A stretch of DNA of 64,000 nucleotides from Luidia sarsii (Eukaryota; Echinodermata; Asteroidea; Paxillosida; Luidiidae), in the NCBI GenBank assembly GCA_949987565.1, contig OX465113.1:8217270-8281269 (forward strand), in the 5' to 3' direction. Made by a program: the position numbers and the translations under genes. Positions 25,980 through 38,100 of this stretch are shown in pieces; the stretch's first letter is position 1, and every line of letters starts with the position of its first letter. The notes under the pieces are model-generated. The model ran no database searches. It was not told the DNA's origin and was given only the letters and a program-made list of their open reading frames with translations.

Positions 25980-25982
25980 GCA
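25304..25982. repeat. (CAR)n trinucleotide array, CAA/CAG
   Basis: About 680 bp of AAC/AGC-type triplets. The left two-thirds mixes CAG, CAA and CAT with groups such as CAGCAGCAACGACATCAAC repeated at about 25441 and 25522. The right end (about 25890-25978) is a nearly pure CAA run. Because every unit is a triplet, all frames on both strands stay open over long stretches (Asn/Ser, Leu, Val/Ala, Cys). The flanking DNA gives no sign of an exon, and the reading frame runs on into the neighbouring minisatellite, so I do not call a polyglutamine or polyasparagine protein. Confidence 0.95.
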
Positions 25983-26076
25983 ACTGTCTCTGTCCCTCCG
26001 TCTCCTCTGCATGTATTTGTTCCTTTTTTCTCCATCACCGACTTCGTGACCCGACAAGTCTTTGTGACCCGACAAG

Positions 26077-26811
26077 TCTTGGTTTCGACTATTGTGCAGT
26101 CTTGGTTTCGACTAGGTGTGTAGTCTTGGTTTCGACTATTGTGCAGTCTTGGTTTCGACTAGGTGTGCAGTCTTGGTTTCGACTAGGTGTGTAGTCTTGG
26201 TTTCGACTATTGTGCAGTCTTGGTTTCGACTATTGTGCAGTCTTGGTTTCGAGTATTGTGCAGTCTTGGTTTCGACTATTGTGCAGTCTTGGTTTCGACT
26301 AGGTGTGCAGTCTTGGTTTCGACTATTGTGCAGTCTTGGTTTCGACTATTGTGCAGTTTTGGTTTCGACTATTGTGCAGTCTTGATTTCGACTATTGTGC
26401 AGTCTTGGTTTCGACTATTGTGCAGTCTTGGTTTCGACTATTTGCAGTCTTGGTTTCGACTAGATGTGTAGTCTTGGTTTCGACTATTGTGCAGTCTTGG
26501 TTTCGACTATTGTGCAGTTTTGGTTTCGACTATTGTGCAGTCTTGATTTCGACTATTGTGCAGTCTTGGTTTCGACTATTGTGCAGTCTTGGTTTCGAGT
26601 ATTGTGCAGTCTTGGTTTCGACTATTGTGCAGTCTTGGTTTCGACTATTGTGCAGTCTTGATTTCGACTATTGTGCAGTCTTGGTTTCGACTATTGTGCA
26701 GTATTGGTTTCGACTAATGTGCAGTCTTGGTTTCGACTATTGTGCAGTCTTGGTTTTGACTATTGTGCAGTCTTGGTTTCGACTATTGAAGTCTTGGTTT
26801 CGACTAGGTGT
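26077..26811. repeat. 23-bp minisatellite with 161-bp higher-order period
   Basis: About 32 head-to-tail copies of a 23-bp unit that begins TCTTGGTTTCGACTA and ends TTGTGCAG. Variant units have AGGTGTGCAG or AGGTGTGTAG ends, TTTTGG or TTGATTTCG starts, or a 2-bp deletion. The string of variants starting with GTGCAGTTTTGG at 26351 recurs at 26512, an offset of 161 bp or seven units. It immediately follows the CAR array. ORFs here repeat the same 23-residue cycle in every frame because 23 is not a multiple of 3, and are artefacts. Confidence 0.95.
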
Positions 26812-28306
26812 TCACCTCGTCATTGGGCCATACCTCCTCAGTCTGTTAACTGACAAAGTGAGCAGCACCTTCCCTCACCCAGAGTGAGCAGTCGCAAGCA
26901 ATCGGACTGTCCTCATAGCCCAGGGTGAAAACGCACATTCTGTCCCAACTAAAACAGCGCCAGGCCTATGTCGAACCCATGTGCACAAAAAGAAGAACCC
27001 ACGTCTAAGGAAAATGGAAATTATTCATTTGAAGACAAACTAATTCAATTCATAACATTCGATTTCATTTTGTTAATGGGATCGTGGGTTGGGTAGAAAC
27101 AAGGTCACAGGACTGGGGGCTACACATCGGGTAGGACGGGTTGTGCATGTAAAAAGGCTAGCTTGAGCCCTTGGAGGGAAAGGGGGGCATTCACGACTTC
27201 CCTGTCGGCTTCTTGTCGCCTATTCTCGGGGTTCCCGTCGTTCTGCATGGTCGAAGACCACGTGTATATAACGCTAACTCACAGTGTCGGACATGTGACT
27301 ACCCGTTTGTCTTATCCTCATACCTCCCTGTGTTTGCCGCTATGTTGCCCAGGCACATGTTCGCATTGGTAGACTTAGAATGTACATCCTCGATCCGGGT
27401 TGTCATCCTTTATAATATGCCACCTAACTTGCTCGAGGTCTAGAGAGGTCTATCATCATTGGCTGTATAACGGCTGGATTTAACACTATCGAACTACGGC
27501 AAATGACGGCTGAAGCCGTTACCTGTTAGTGCATAATAATTGTACAGTAAAAAATGGTTTCTGTAGATTCGCGCATGATTTGGAGCTCTGTGGCCAATGA
27601 ATTTGGTGTAGGAAGCACATCGTTGTCATTGTTGGGCTAAACATACACAAACACATTACGATAGCCGAAGCCATATGTAAATGTTTTGGTTTCATTTCCA
27701 GTTTTACTCCCATTTTTTGTTCGCCTCATTTTTCTTCATCTGAGTTCCAAGAACCGAGTGGTGGTGGTGGTGGTGGTGGTGATATGAACAAAAAAATATA
27801 CCCTTAGACTTTGAAATGGATTGTCTTATGCATCGAATTTATCCAGGATAGGGATTCCATCAAACGGCCGTTCAAAATTATTTCAAAAACGCAATGTGTA
27901 TAATAAAATGGATCTGTAAAGTGGTGGTAAGATGACAAGGCGGCTTACAGACAGACAGACAGACAGACAGACATGCTGATTGGCAGGCGCGTTTGTAGAC
28001 AAGGCAGACAGACAGACATTAATCCTATCAGGCGCATCATTGCAGCGACCTCTATGGACAAGCCGTGACGCCATAAACTCCATAAACCGCTTCTACTTCT
28101 TTCCTATCCAGTTATCGTGTCCAACGGTCAATATTCATTCCACGATTCTGTCGCATTATTAAACTTGCACCACACACTATGAATCGAGAATACTTCGGGA
28201 TATAAAAAGGATTTGATTTAGAGAATAGTGGGCTGATTAAGAAATATTTCAAGGATTGTGTTTCCCTATAATAGTCCCTCTCGCCTTCGTTCCAACTTCC
28301 GCCTGC

Positions 28307-28367
<61 letters not shown>

Positions 28368-30764
28368 AAGTTGCTCTTCCGCCCTGTTTAGCTGCCAAAT
28401 CTGCCAACACTATGGAGCCTAGAACGGGACCCGGAGTGAAAAGTGCAGATACGGGGGCAGCCAAACATGGCGCGGTCCGTGGTCAATCGTTTGCCCGACT
28501 CACCAGCCAGCAACCCCCTATCCCAGACGCTCAACGGGCTACGACCAAGTCATGTGGACGGTGAATCGCTCTATATTTCTACCAATGTCTGCTCTAGCCT
28601 CCTAAGCCCCCTTGACAAGGTCTTTTGGTAGAGCGCACCCGCCATTACCAAACAGAGAAAGACTGAAAGAAAATAAACGTGAAAGACCCCCACCACACAC
28701 ACTGAGAAGTAGGGGAAAAAAAGATATTTTCTCAAAGAAAACACCAGAAAGTGTTAAATAAACCAGCCCCTTTTCAAGTCTGTGTACCGTGAGTGCGAGC
28801 CCTCAATTAGGTTTTACGGGATGGCGCGTCCGTGCAAAAGTTGCTCAGCCAGGCGAGCTTGGATCCCCACCGTAACCTTCCCCTCCCTCCATCCCCTCCC
28901 TGCCTGCATCACCCCCTCCTCCTTACACACATCTCCCTGAAACCTTGCACTTTTGATCCGCGGCATAAATCGATGCTCGACCAGGCACATCGCGTCCAAT
29001 TGGCAGTCTCGGCTCGGGCCCTAATGCCTTTTTACAAGCCAATTTTTTACAGTTGCCTAGTGTTTTCCCCCGGACCGGTGATACATCGCGATGAGGACGA
29101 AGGGGAGGAAGAGAGGGAGGGAGAGAGGGAGGGATGTCTCGATGAGGCGGTGCATGCGACATGGTCCAAGTGCAGCCGTGTATCATATTATAGAGAGAGG
29201 GCCCTCACTGAAAAAAACCCTATCTACGTCCATGCATACACTCAGCCACCCCCACACTCACACAGAGATGGGAGCGAACCGGAGCGCGCACGCAAGCAGC
29301 GAGGCCGGCTGCAGGTGAAATAACAACGCTCTAATCACGCGTCCAATGCTCGTGTAACTGACACTGCCGGCCTGCCGGTTTCCTAATAGGAGTTAATAGT
29401 TGCTCCGCTTGGAAAGTCTTTAGGCCGGCGAGCCGGGCCACCCGTGCGATGCCGACCCGTAACGCCGCCCCCCTGCGATTACCCCGTTCAGTTTGTAACT
29501 CTTTCCACGGATTGCATTCCTGCCAATTTGGGGCTCTTGTCTTCCCCTGTCCCCGTATCTGTCTTGTTCCTTCTCTTGTCCACTCCGCGACCCCTCGGTC
29601 TCTATCAGTTGGTTTCAGTCACCGCCAGTCGGTCGGCCAGACCCGCGTCGAAGGCACGGCAATTGATGGTGGGGTCGAGGTGACTGACAACTTTCCTTTG
29701 CAAATGGTGTCCATAGTTAGAATGACTGCAATAGCATATAGACCTACTGCGTTGCGAGAGGGAAAACCAAAAAATGATACATCCATCACTATTTCCCTTT
29801 GGAAACCGAGGCTCGGACTATAGCGCTCGGGCTGAGGCTCGGGCTATGTCTCTGCCAGCCAAGCACCTCCCAATGGCTCAGGAAGGCGTTGGTCCTGCAT
29901 ACTACAAAGTAGCCAGAACGTATTTTCTTGGATGTGCGGTTTTCCAAACGAATGTCTTCAGAAATGGCGACATAGCCATATAAATCTGAACAAACACGTG
30001 GGCGTTCATATAGTGGGCCATGCTTTCATGCATGGGGCCCGATAGAATAACCAAGTCGGTCATCTGAGGGCCTATAGGCCTAGGTCTTCAAAACAACCAT
30101 TTCCAGTTAAGGACTATTAGTAGTTATAAAATGGAAAATACCTCTCAAGATGGCCGGTGACGGTGCTTTGTATTCTAAGCAGAGTTTTAGATCATTCTCA
30201 TGCTGGGAAAGATTCTATTTTTGCTTCATCGAGGAAAGCTTCCACTAAAAAAATGCAATCGATGTCAAAAGAAGATACAATGTTTTAGGCTCCTATTTTT
30301 TCTCAAAATGTTTTCTTCGTTATGTTTTGTCTACTGTTTGTCTTAATCCTGTTGCATCTATGTCCTTATCATCATGTATATTCTGCTTTCATGTCCTTCT
30401 ATATGTTTGGCCTTATCTACGGACATGGTCAAATTTCGTCTTGAATGTGTGGCACACACCCACACTCACCATGTCTTATATCACTACATGTGAATGAAAT
30501 GTAGTCTTTCTAGTTTCTATACTTCCGTATTATATCTGTAATGTTCATTTATTCATAGAAATAGACACATATAGGCCTACTGTGGATGAATGGTCTACTT
30601 GATCTACATGAAGAATGGAAAAATTACTTAGCAATGATCAAATTCTCCGCGTTTTATTTCACTTTGATATCAATTGCCGATATCAAATTTGACTGCGGAA
30701 CATTTGTTGCGTATTATAGTAGTGTGTTTCCTAGATGACTGCTTCTCTGACGAGGCACAGACAT
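26812..30764. other. Intron segment with GGT, CAGA and CT microsatellites
   Basis: Non-coding. A GGT run lies at 27758-27781, a CAGA run at about 27950-27973 and a pure CT run at 28309-28363. TAGGCCTA is found at 30075-30082 and 30572-30579. No ORF shows domain homology that I can recognise. Confidence 0.55.
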
Positions 30765-30955
30765 AGCTGCCAACCTATCTTAACGGAAATTAGGAAAACT
30801 TCTGCTAAAAAGAGGAATCACAGAGCAGACTACATAGGAATACATGTGTATTTCCAAGCCAAAAATCAGAATCTGTTGACAAGAGCTTGTAAAAAGTGAT
30901 ACATTTTTACCCCAAAAGAGGAATGATTCCTCCCAAATAGGAATGGTTGGCAGCT
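30765..30955. mobile_element. Short MITE-like element with 11-bp terminal inverted repeats
   Basis: AGCTGCCAACC at 30765-30775 is the perfect reverse complement of GGTTGGCAGCT at 30945-30955, bounding a 191-bp AT-rich segment without coding capacity. Further weak complementarity continues inwards (CTATCTT against its counterpart near 30935, and AGGAAT/ATTCCT motifs). Size, terminal inverted repeats and lack of an ORF fit a MITE. No clear target-site duplication is visible, so the family is not assigned. Confidence 0.5.
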
Positions 30956-33696
30956 TTCGGCACATGTAATCTCAGGCTGAACATTGACCAAGTGTGCCAT
31001 TCTACAGGTAGGATGAACAAAACATAAGCAGCATTGAAAAGCAGCATTATTTGTCGGCAAAATTATTTAAAACCTAAAATGGATCATATTTTGTTTATTG
31101 CTTTGAAACAGACAATGTAGCGGACATGCACTCCATTACGCCACCACTAGGTACGGTTTTTTTCCGGTTTTTTATATTTGATAAATATAGATCTACTGAT
31201 GTAAAAAGATAGCCACCATCAGAGTTAATGACGGTATAAGTAACGCAGATAATACTGCCCTTAACAGGATGGAATTTCATTGATTCTCTCAGAGACGACC
31301 AGAACACACCGTAGACTCACAAAACGTCGTGCAGCCACACCTATGGGGTGCAAAACTTAAATACGCACCCATATAGCTGTCTTTGAGATACTTTTTTTTT
31401 TCGCACACCATAGGGCCTACATATCTCGGGACGACGACTGCGCATTGACTTCGTCGGTTGTTATACAAGACAGCGTATAGAACGCGCAGTGTTGGCGTAC
31501 AGCGTTGGGGCACTTTGTTTTCTCACACAATACTGCTCTTGCTGACTGACGCGGGGTGGTAGATCTAATAACAGACCCGTATTGATCAAGTCAACAGCTC
31601 GATAGAATGTGCCCCTATAATGTGAATATTTTTGCAACGCGGACACATAACTACATGAACTGGGTGTCATTAGACATCCTGTATCTGTCCTGTGTTTGGG
31701 TAATCCAATTAGTTGGGTATACATTTTATTACGTATTGTCCCAACCGCGCAAGCTGTGGGCTTAGGGGGGATAGGGAGATGGATTGGGCGCCGTTTGCTC
31801 CCGTCCTGGGGAATTAAGATGCAGTAGCATCAACTGCTACATCAACGCGCCACGGGATGCCGTCTAGCTAGCCTATACCGTAGATAACCCGCCCCGTACA
31901 TTTGCCATCAACCCGTGTATCTTTCGGGACGAATCATGATGTTGCTTGCAAAAGAAGCGCCCCAAACGCGAAGGGAATCACGCCTGTCCCAGAGACCCCA
32001 AACCCGTGGATTTCTTGTCCTCCCTCGTCTTCTACTCATCATCCTCGTGACGGGGAGCCGAGGAGAGGAGAGATAGCAGAGAGAGAAATAGATAAGGAAA
32101 CTGGAACCTTCTTCTTATGCACTATTTCGTCCAGTAAGCTTCTACGAACCAAGACGCAGAGGGCAAAGTACTATTGAAACGCGTACTGACCTAACAAGGT
32201 GTGCGTTTCCAGGCGCTCCAACAGAGAGAGAGGGATGGGGAAGGGGCAGAGGAAAAAAATATATGATACGAATGTTTTGCAACAGTCTGGCACGGGTGCG
32301 CTAGTTCGATTTGGGTGTGTAATGCGTGTGTTAAATCGATGCGAGCGCTGGGGCCCCAACGCCACTTGAATTCGTGGCGGATCCCACCGGCCGTGTGCGG
32401 CGATAGCGGGAGGTGAGGGTACTTTCGCCCCTCGCTAAACCGACGCGTGCACGCTACACAGCTCCACAATGTTACGCAGCCAGTCAGCTTGCGTTTGTTC
32501 AGTTTAGAGCTCTGTTTTTTCCTCATTCTGCTTCTTCGTCTTCTTCTTGACGAAGTAATAACGCGACCATGAATGCCACTCCTTATTAAAAATTGGTCGC
32601 GGCTATGTCAACTATGGGGTGTGGAGTTGGTTGGCGATGAGGCAGAGTGAGTGCGAGTGAGCAAGGAGAAGAGAGGGTAAATAAAATTGGTTCGGGACCC
32701 AATTGGGAGGATGACACTACGAAAAAAACACCAATTGGCCCACAGGAGAAACCAAAACGTGGCCCTCGTTCGGATCTTTTGAACATTCGGCCCGACAAGG
32801 CTGACGAAATGAACCTTGATTTGTTTTCTTCCAAACCACGGATGTACATATTGCGTTCACCCTGCCTTATTTCGTTCGTGGGATCGTGTCCTGCTCTCAC
32901 CGTCATAGTCGCATTGTGGAACCTGGTAGTGACCGCCGACTACAGGTCTCACTTTTCATTTCCAAAATTCTGCTAACAATTCTTGGCAGATTTCTGATCT
33001 CAATGAAATAAATCTTCACTTGTGAAACTTCCGAAACCCAACCCATAGTACTATGAAGTAGTGCCAAATTGTGCAAACTGCGTACTTATTAGAATGCGCA
33101 GAAGAAGATATACACAAGTGATATAAAAATGTACAAACTATACACAATCTATAGTATCTATAGAATCTATTGTATATCATATTCCAGTCCAAGCAGGACC
33201 TTCCCAAAGTACAGAATCATTCAGTTTTCAAAAATGTCCATCCAGGCAGGATGCTATCCGAATAATTTTGGGCAAGGCAAGGTCTTAGCACGCATGTCCT
33301 GGGCAAGGTCCTATATACCATGTAGGACCAGAACGTCAGACCAACGCACTTGTTTTTGTATTTTTTGATTGCTGAACAATAATTGCCGGCGTTTGTACTG
33401 GACAATGTACATTAATGCCGACACAGTTTGCGCAGGGAATGGAACTATCAGCACTCGGACGAAGGATTGATACGTCAGGCACGCATGCATGATACGACAG
33501 ACGATGTGCAGCGACAAGGAGGCAACTTTGCCAGTAACCATTTCTGCCGTATTTCTTGGTCCCACTGTCTTGGACCATCAAGTCTAGTTACTCTAACATC
33601 ATTGGACCTTTCTACCCACTGCCATAGAGACGACAGCAACACCTGATGAAAGATCTTCTCTAATTTTTTTATCTAATCCATTTTGAGTTCTTCCTG
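30956..33696. other. Intron segment, nothing recognised
   Basis: Ordinary mixed-composition intron DNA. A short degenerate TCTATAG/TCTATTG repeat lies at about 33148-33175. Overlapping ORFs of 60-110 codons occur on both strands without family signatures. Confidence 0.5.
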
Positions 33697-34030
33697 TCCC
33701 TTCTCCTCCTCCCCCTCCCCCTGCACCTCCTCCTCCCCTCCCCCTCCCCCTCCTCCTGCTCCTGCTCCTGTTCCTGCTCCTCCCCTCCCCTTGTTCCTCC
33801 TCCTCCCCTCCTCGCCCTCCTCCTGCTCCTCTTCCTGCTTTTCTTTCTGCTCCTCCCCCTGCTCCTCCTCCTCCGCTCCTCCTGCTCCTCCTCCCCCTCC
33901 TCCTCCCCTCCTCCAGCCCCTGCTCCTCCTGCTGCCCCTGCTCCTCCCCCCTCCTCCTCCTGCTCATCCTCCTCCCCCCTTCCCCTGATCGTCCTCCTAC
34001 TCCTCCTGCTCCCCCTCCTTCTCCTCCCCA
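33697..34030. repeat. Polypyrimidine array rich in CTCCTC / CTGCTCCT
   Basis: About 330 bp of C and T with rare G, built from CTCCTCCCC and CTGCTCCTG units. It is almost entirely pyrimidine on the + strand and has no stop codons on the minus strand, giving false Arg/Gly/Glu ORFs of 134 and 145 codons. Confidence 0.9.
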
Positions 34031-35040
34031 CCACATCTCTCTGCGTTGGTGTGATTCGCACCGCCCCTGTCACCTTTGGGTGTGTTTACCGTTGAGCGTA
34101 GGCGCCACTTTTATAAGGTGTATCGTTGCACGCCCAATACCCTGCGGACTCCACTAATGTAACTGGCACATATGCAAATATAGACCGCCCGTATATCACC
34201 AATTGCCGTCTGCTCTAAATGTTAGCATCTCACATAACAAATAGTCAAATCAAATAAAAATAAAAAGTCAAATGGCTGAATGTCAGGCATTGGTGACGCT
34301 TTTCTGATCAAGAAAACATTTTGCCAAAAGTGAAATGATCTTCTGGTACGGAATTCATGTCAGATGATTGCGTCAATTATGATTAGCTGAATCTATATAC
34401 GAATTATGATAATTGTTTTAACAAAGGCATCGTCGGTAAAGGGAGAGCCTTTGGTATACCGTGATGTTTGAGAAGGCTATACACATTGCTGTAGAAATAG
34501 TATTGACATGTATTAGACTGGTAATCGAAGTGAGAAGTCAAGCAAGTACTGGCGAGACAAGAAAACAAGCAGAAAAGCAAAGCTCAAAACGAGACCGCGA
34601 TAAATAACTTACGACCACCACATCGGACTCCTCCCACCTTCCCGTTCTCTCAACCATCCCCGTCAACTCAATCCCGGCCACGTGATGTTTTTCAACACGT
34701 CGTTTAATCTACCCAAAGTACGGCAATAGCCCGGGCTAATTCCTTGCTCGCCTTCTTCCCCCGTCCTCAAAATGCCCCACCGTTGGCTGCAAGGAACATC
34801 GCTGCGCCCGGTCCCGGTATACACTCATTCTGCCATCCCGTGTTTTGATTTGCGCGCGGATTAATAATCGCCAAGTTGTATGTGTTGCAAGCAATCTCTT
34901 GATTTCTGAACAGCAGATGGGAGCGTTGCTCTGGGGGCAATACAATTTTCCTTCTATATACACCCCTTGGAGGTCTCCAAACAGCGACAGTGCACAAAGT
35001 CCCCTCCTTTCTTTTGCCGTGTGGAGGTAGGGTGTGGCCC

Positions 35041-35195
35041 ATCCCCCTCTCTTCCTCCTCCCCCTCCACCCTCCCTCCTTCCCTCCCTCCCTCCTTCCCT
35101 CCATCCTTCCTCCCCTCCCCTCCCTCCCTCCCTCCCTCCCTCCTTTCCTCCATCCTTCCTCCCTTCCCCCTCCCTCCCTCCCCCTCCCTCCCCCG
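35041..35195. repeat. Polypyrimidine array (CTCCCTC)n
   Basis: About 150 bp of CCCTCCCT and CCTTCCCTCC units with a repeated CTTTCCTCCATCCTTCCTCCC-like group (first copy near 35093, second near 35143). It explains Glu/Gly/Arg-rich minus-strand ORFs. The sequence between this and the previous polypyrimidine array (34031-35040) is unremarkable. Confidence 0.9.
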
Positions 35196-38100
35196 TCCGA
35201 CCGGACTTAACAGCCCTAGCGGACTCGTATTATTAATTATACTGTGTTTAATATTCCCGCTTGACTTGTATGAAGTAATTACTACGCGGACACAATAATA
35301 CCAGAAGAAGGAAGAAGAAAGAGAAAGAGAGAGAGGGGAGGGGGGAGATAACATTTGACTCGGGGCCTTTCATCTGTGGGGCGGATATTTGTATGAATTA
35401 TTAATATTTGGGTTCCGCGGCAAAAAGAGGGGTATCCCTTTGTTGTGATTCGCGGTGTACTGGGGAAAAAATGATGTCCCCTCCTTCACAAAAAGTGCAA
35501 CAATCGAGTCAGTGCCGGTGTGGACTTTTAAAAAGGATGAAGAGGGGAAGGATTCATTCTCCGTCTCTGCTTTGAGAGGGGAGAAGGGAAGATGGTAGGG
35601 GACGAGGTTTCTCCTTTTGATTCCCATCGGAAGCGAAACCGGGGAAGGAAACGGAAGTGTTTAACTTCTCTTTCGGAGAGATTCAGTTTGAGAATGAAAT
35701 ACTCTCTGTTTCTTCTTCTTTTTGTAGATAGGAGTGAGCTGGTGGCTAGTCATCAGACCACTTATACCCCATCCGGAATTAATTGGATGTGCTCGTCCGA
35801 CATGGCTGTAATCTGATTGTATATAGGGCGGAGATTGGGGATGCCGGGGTACAATGTTGTCAAACGCAGCCACGTTTGTACGCGCGGGAAATGAATGGTT
35901 GCCGAATTCAAAAAAAGACGAGACGAATGTCACGTGAGCTCCGGCGAAGTGGCGCTGGGCAAAGCACAGTGAATGCCACAAAAAGCAAAATGAGCAGAAA
36001 AGTGCAATGGATGCATAGCAGTGAACCCCCGTCGATTTTTGCTCGGGTTTAATTCCTCCCGAAATAAAAAAATAAATAAAAAGTAAACAAGAATCGTATT
36101 GATTATAGAAATTGCCCGAGAGCATGTTGTACGAGGGTGGTGGGTACAGGCGTGCATATGGTTTGTCTGTTTCCAAGTCCCACCGTTTTTTTTATATAAT
36201 GTAGAATATATTCCACTATGGCCGACTGGAAATGAGTTCAGCGTATAGCTATAGAGTGATGTGATGAGAATATAGGCTGCATTGCTTGTCTATCGATCTC
36301 GCACTTACACCGCCCCAACCATCCCCCGCTCAGCCGCCGCGACCGCACACACGGCAATGACCGACTACACACACGAACATGTGTACTTTGAGTTTTAATT
36401 TGCCCACTCGACCAAGATAATAACTTTACATCCTTCCTTATTAGAATCAAAACCTCCCCCAACTGTTGTCACGGCCGCCAATCGAAAGCGCCACTTCGCG
36501 AGCACATCCGTGTTACACCCATTGACGGTGTATGTGTCATGTGTGTGCATGGGGGATCGCTCATTAATTACTTCTCTTTATTGTCGACCTAAAATTCCTA
36601 TCATCTTTGTGCGTGTGTAGTGTGGGGGAAGGTTACCTTTCAAGCGCTTATAATTTTGCGTTCTGCATCTGACAAACACAATTACTCGTCATTGGATTCC
36701 TGGCTCTCACTTGTTTGTCGAATGGATTGCGACTTTCTTATTCTTTCATGTTTGTTTGCTTGTCACTGTATGACTGCCTGATGTTACAAGCCAGCAGTCA
36801 GGCTGATAATTGGTGTACAATATGTTGTCTTTATTAGGAGCTAGGTTACCGTGTCGCTTACATCAAGGCTGGGCGCACTCTTGGGCCTGAGTGTTGGGGA
36901 GACCTACCCCCTCCCCCAATCACGGCTCGATACACTTGTCGGTTTTCATGCAAAGTTTCGCACTCCAATTGCTCTTGATAATAGAGTTATTTAGGGAGAG
37001 AAACACTGGACAGTCCCCATTCTCCATTTCCCCATTCGTTCATCTTGTCATCATTGTTAGTTATAATGAACATTAAAGTAAGGCTTTCGGGGTCGTGTCT
37101 CTCTCCGTCAGTTTGCCTGTATTAACGGCTTAGTAGCTTCGTTGGAACGGAAAAGAATGAATGACAAAACTCCAGTTGGTTCATTTATTATGAACATGTC
37201 ATTTGAGATGTTGTATTAATGTTCAACGTGCGGAAACACACAGGCAGTGTGACACCTGGGCTGACAATGCTCCGTGCCGCACCTGATCGATGGCAAGTCT
37301 GCCTTTTGTCTCCAATTCTCTTTCGATCTCTTCTTCTCCTTTTGGCTCACTGTGTACCGGTACTGTTTACAATATACTTTCATTCAGGTAGTAATTAACA
37401 AAAACATAATTATCACCAATCATTTGCCCATACGTATTATAGGCCTAAGTGAAGTAAATTCATAGTACTGCTTAGCAAAACAAATCTGTTCCCGTCCCCT
37501 CTATTTGTTTCAGCAGTTCATTTTAAAAACACTGTAATTATTTCCACGGAACTTACACAGTGTCAGTCATTTCATTAAAAACACACACCCTACACCGTCC
37601 ATTAATCTGTTGGTTGATGAAATAATCCAAACAAATAGAGACCATGACAATCTTCTGATTATACTATGATAAAGCGCAGAAGGGGAGCACACTAAAAAGG
37701 GCTCTGATATCATTTTGAAAATCAACTCACAAACCAACATGTTCAATGCCTATCAAAAGTGTCACACGAAAAGAAAATAATAAGCTTTGTGAATCATGTT
37801 TTAACCGAGGAAAGCCTTTGATGCTGAGCAAATTCCGTTCAATCCACTGTCAATCTATCTCACTGCATGTCTCTGTCTCCACCTCCGTCTCCGTCTCTAT
37901 CTTCGTCTCTGTCTATGTCGTTGTTTTTGTCCGTATGTCTTCCTCTCTTCAAATCGCACCTCTATACACACCTCATGCCATTTCATTTTATTCTACAATT
38001 TTTACCACATGGAAACAACTTTATGTTCGACCCGTCTGTTTTGCCACAAAAATGTGCCAAGTTGCTGGCCGTCACCGTACACACCTTAATACCTGTCTCC

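Noticed and set aside
25244..26194. 316-codon Asn/Ser-rich ORF and Leu, Val/Ala and Cys-rich minus ORFs
   Set aside because: Triplet repeat leaves every frame open. The ORF runs on into an unrelated minisatellite and no flanking exon signals were found.
26116..26887. Four + strand ORFs with repeated VLVSTIVQSWFRLLCSLGFDY
   Set aside because: A 23-bp unit read cyclically in three frames gives the same 23-residue period everywhere. It is not a repeat protein.
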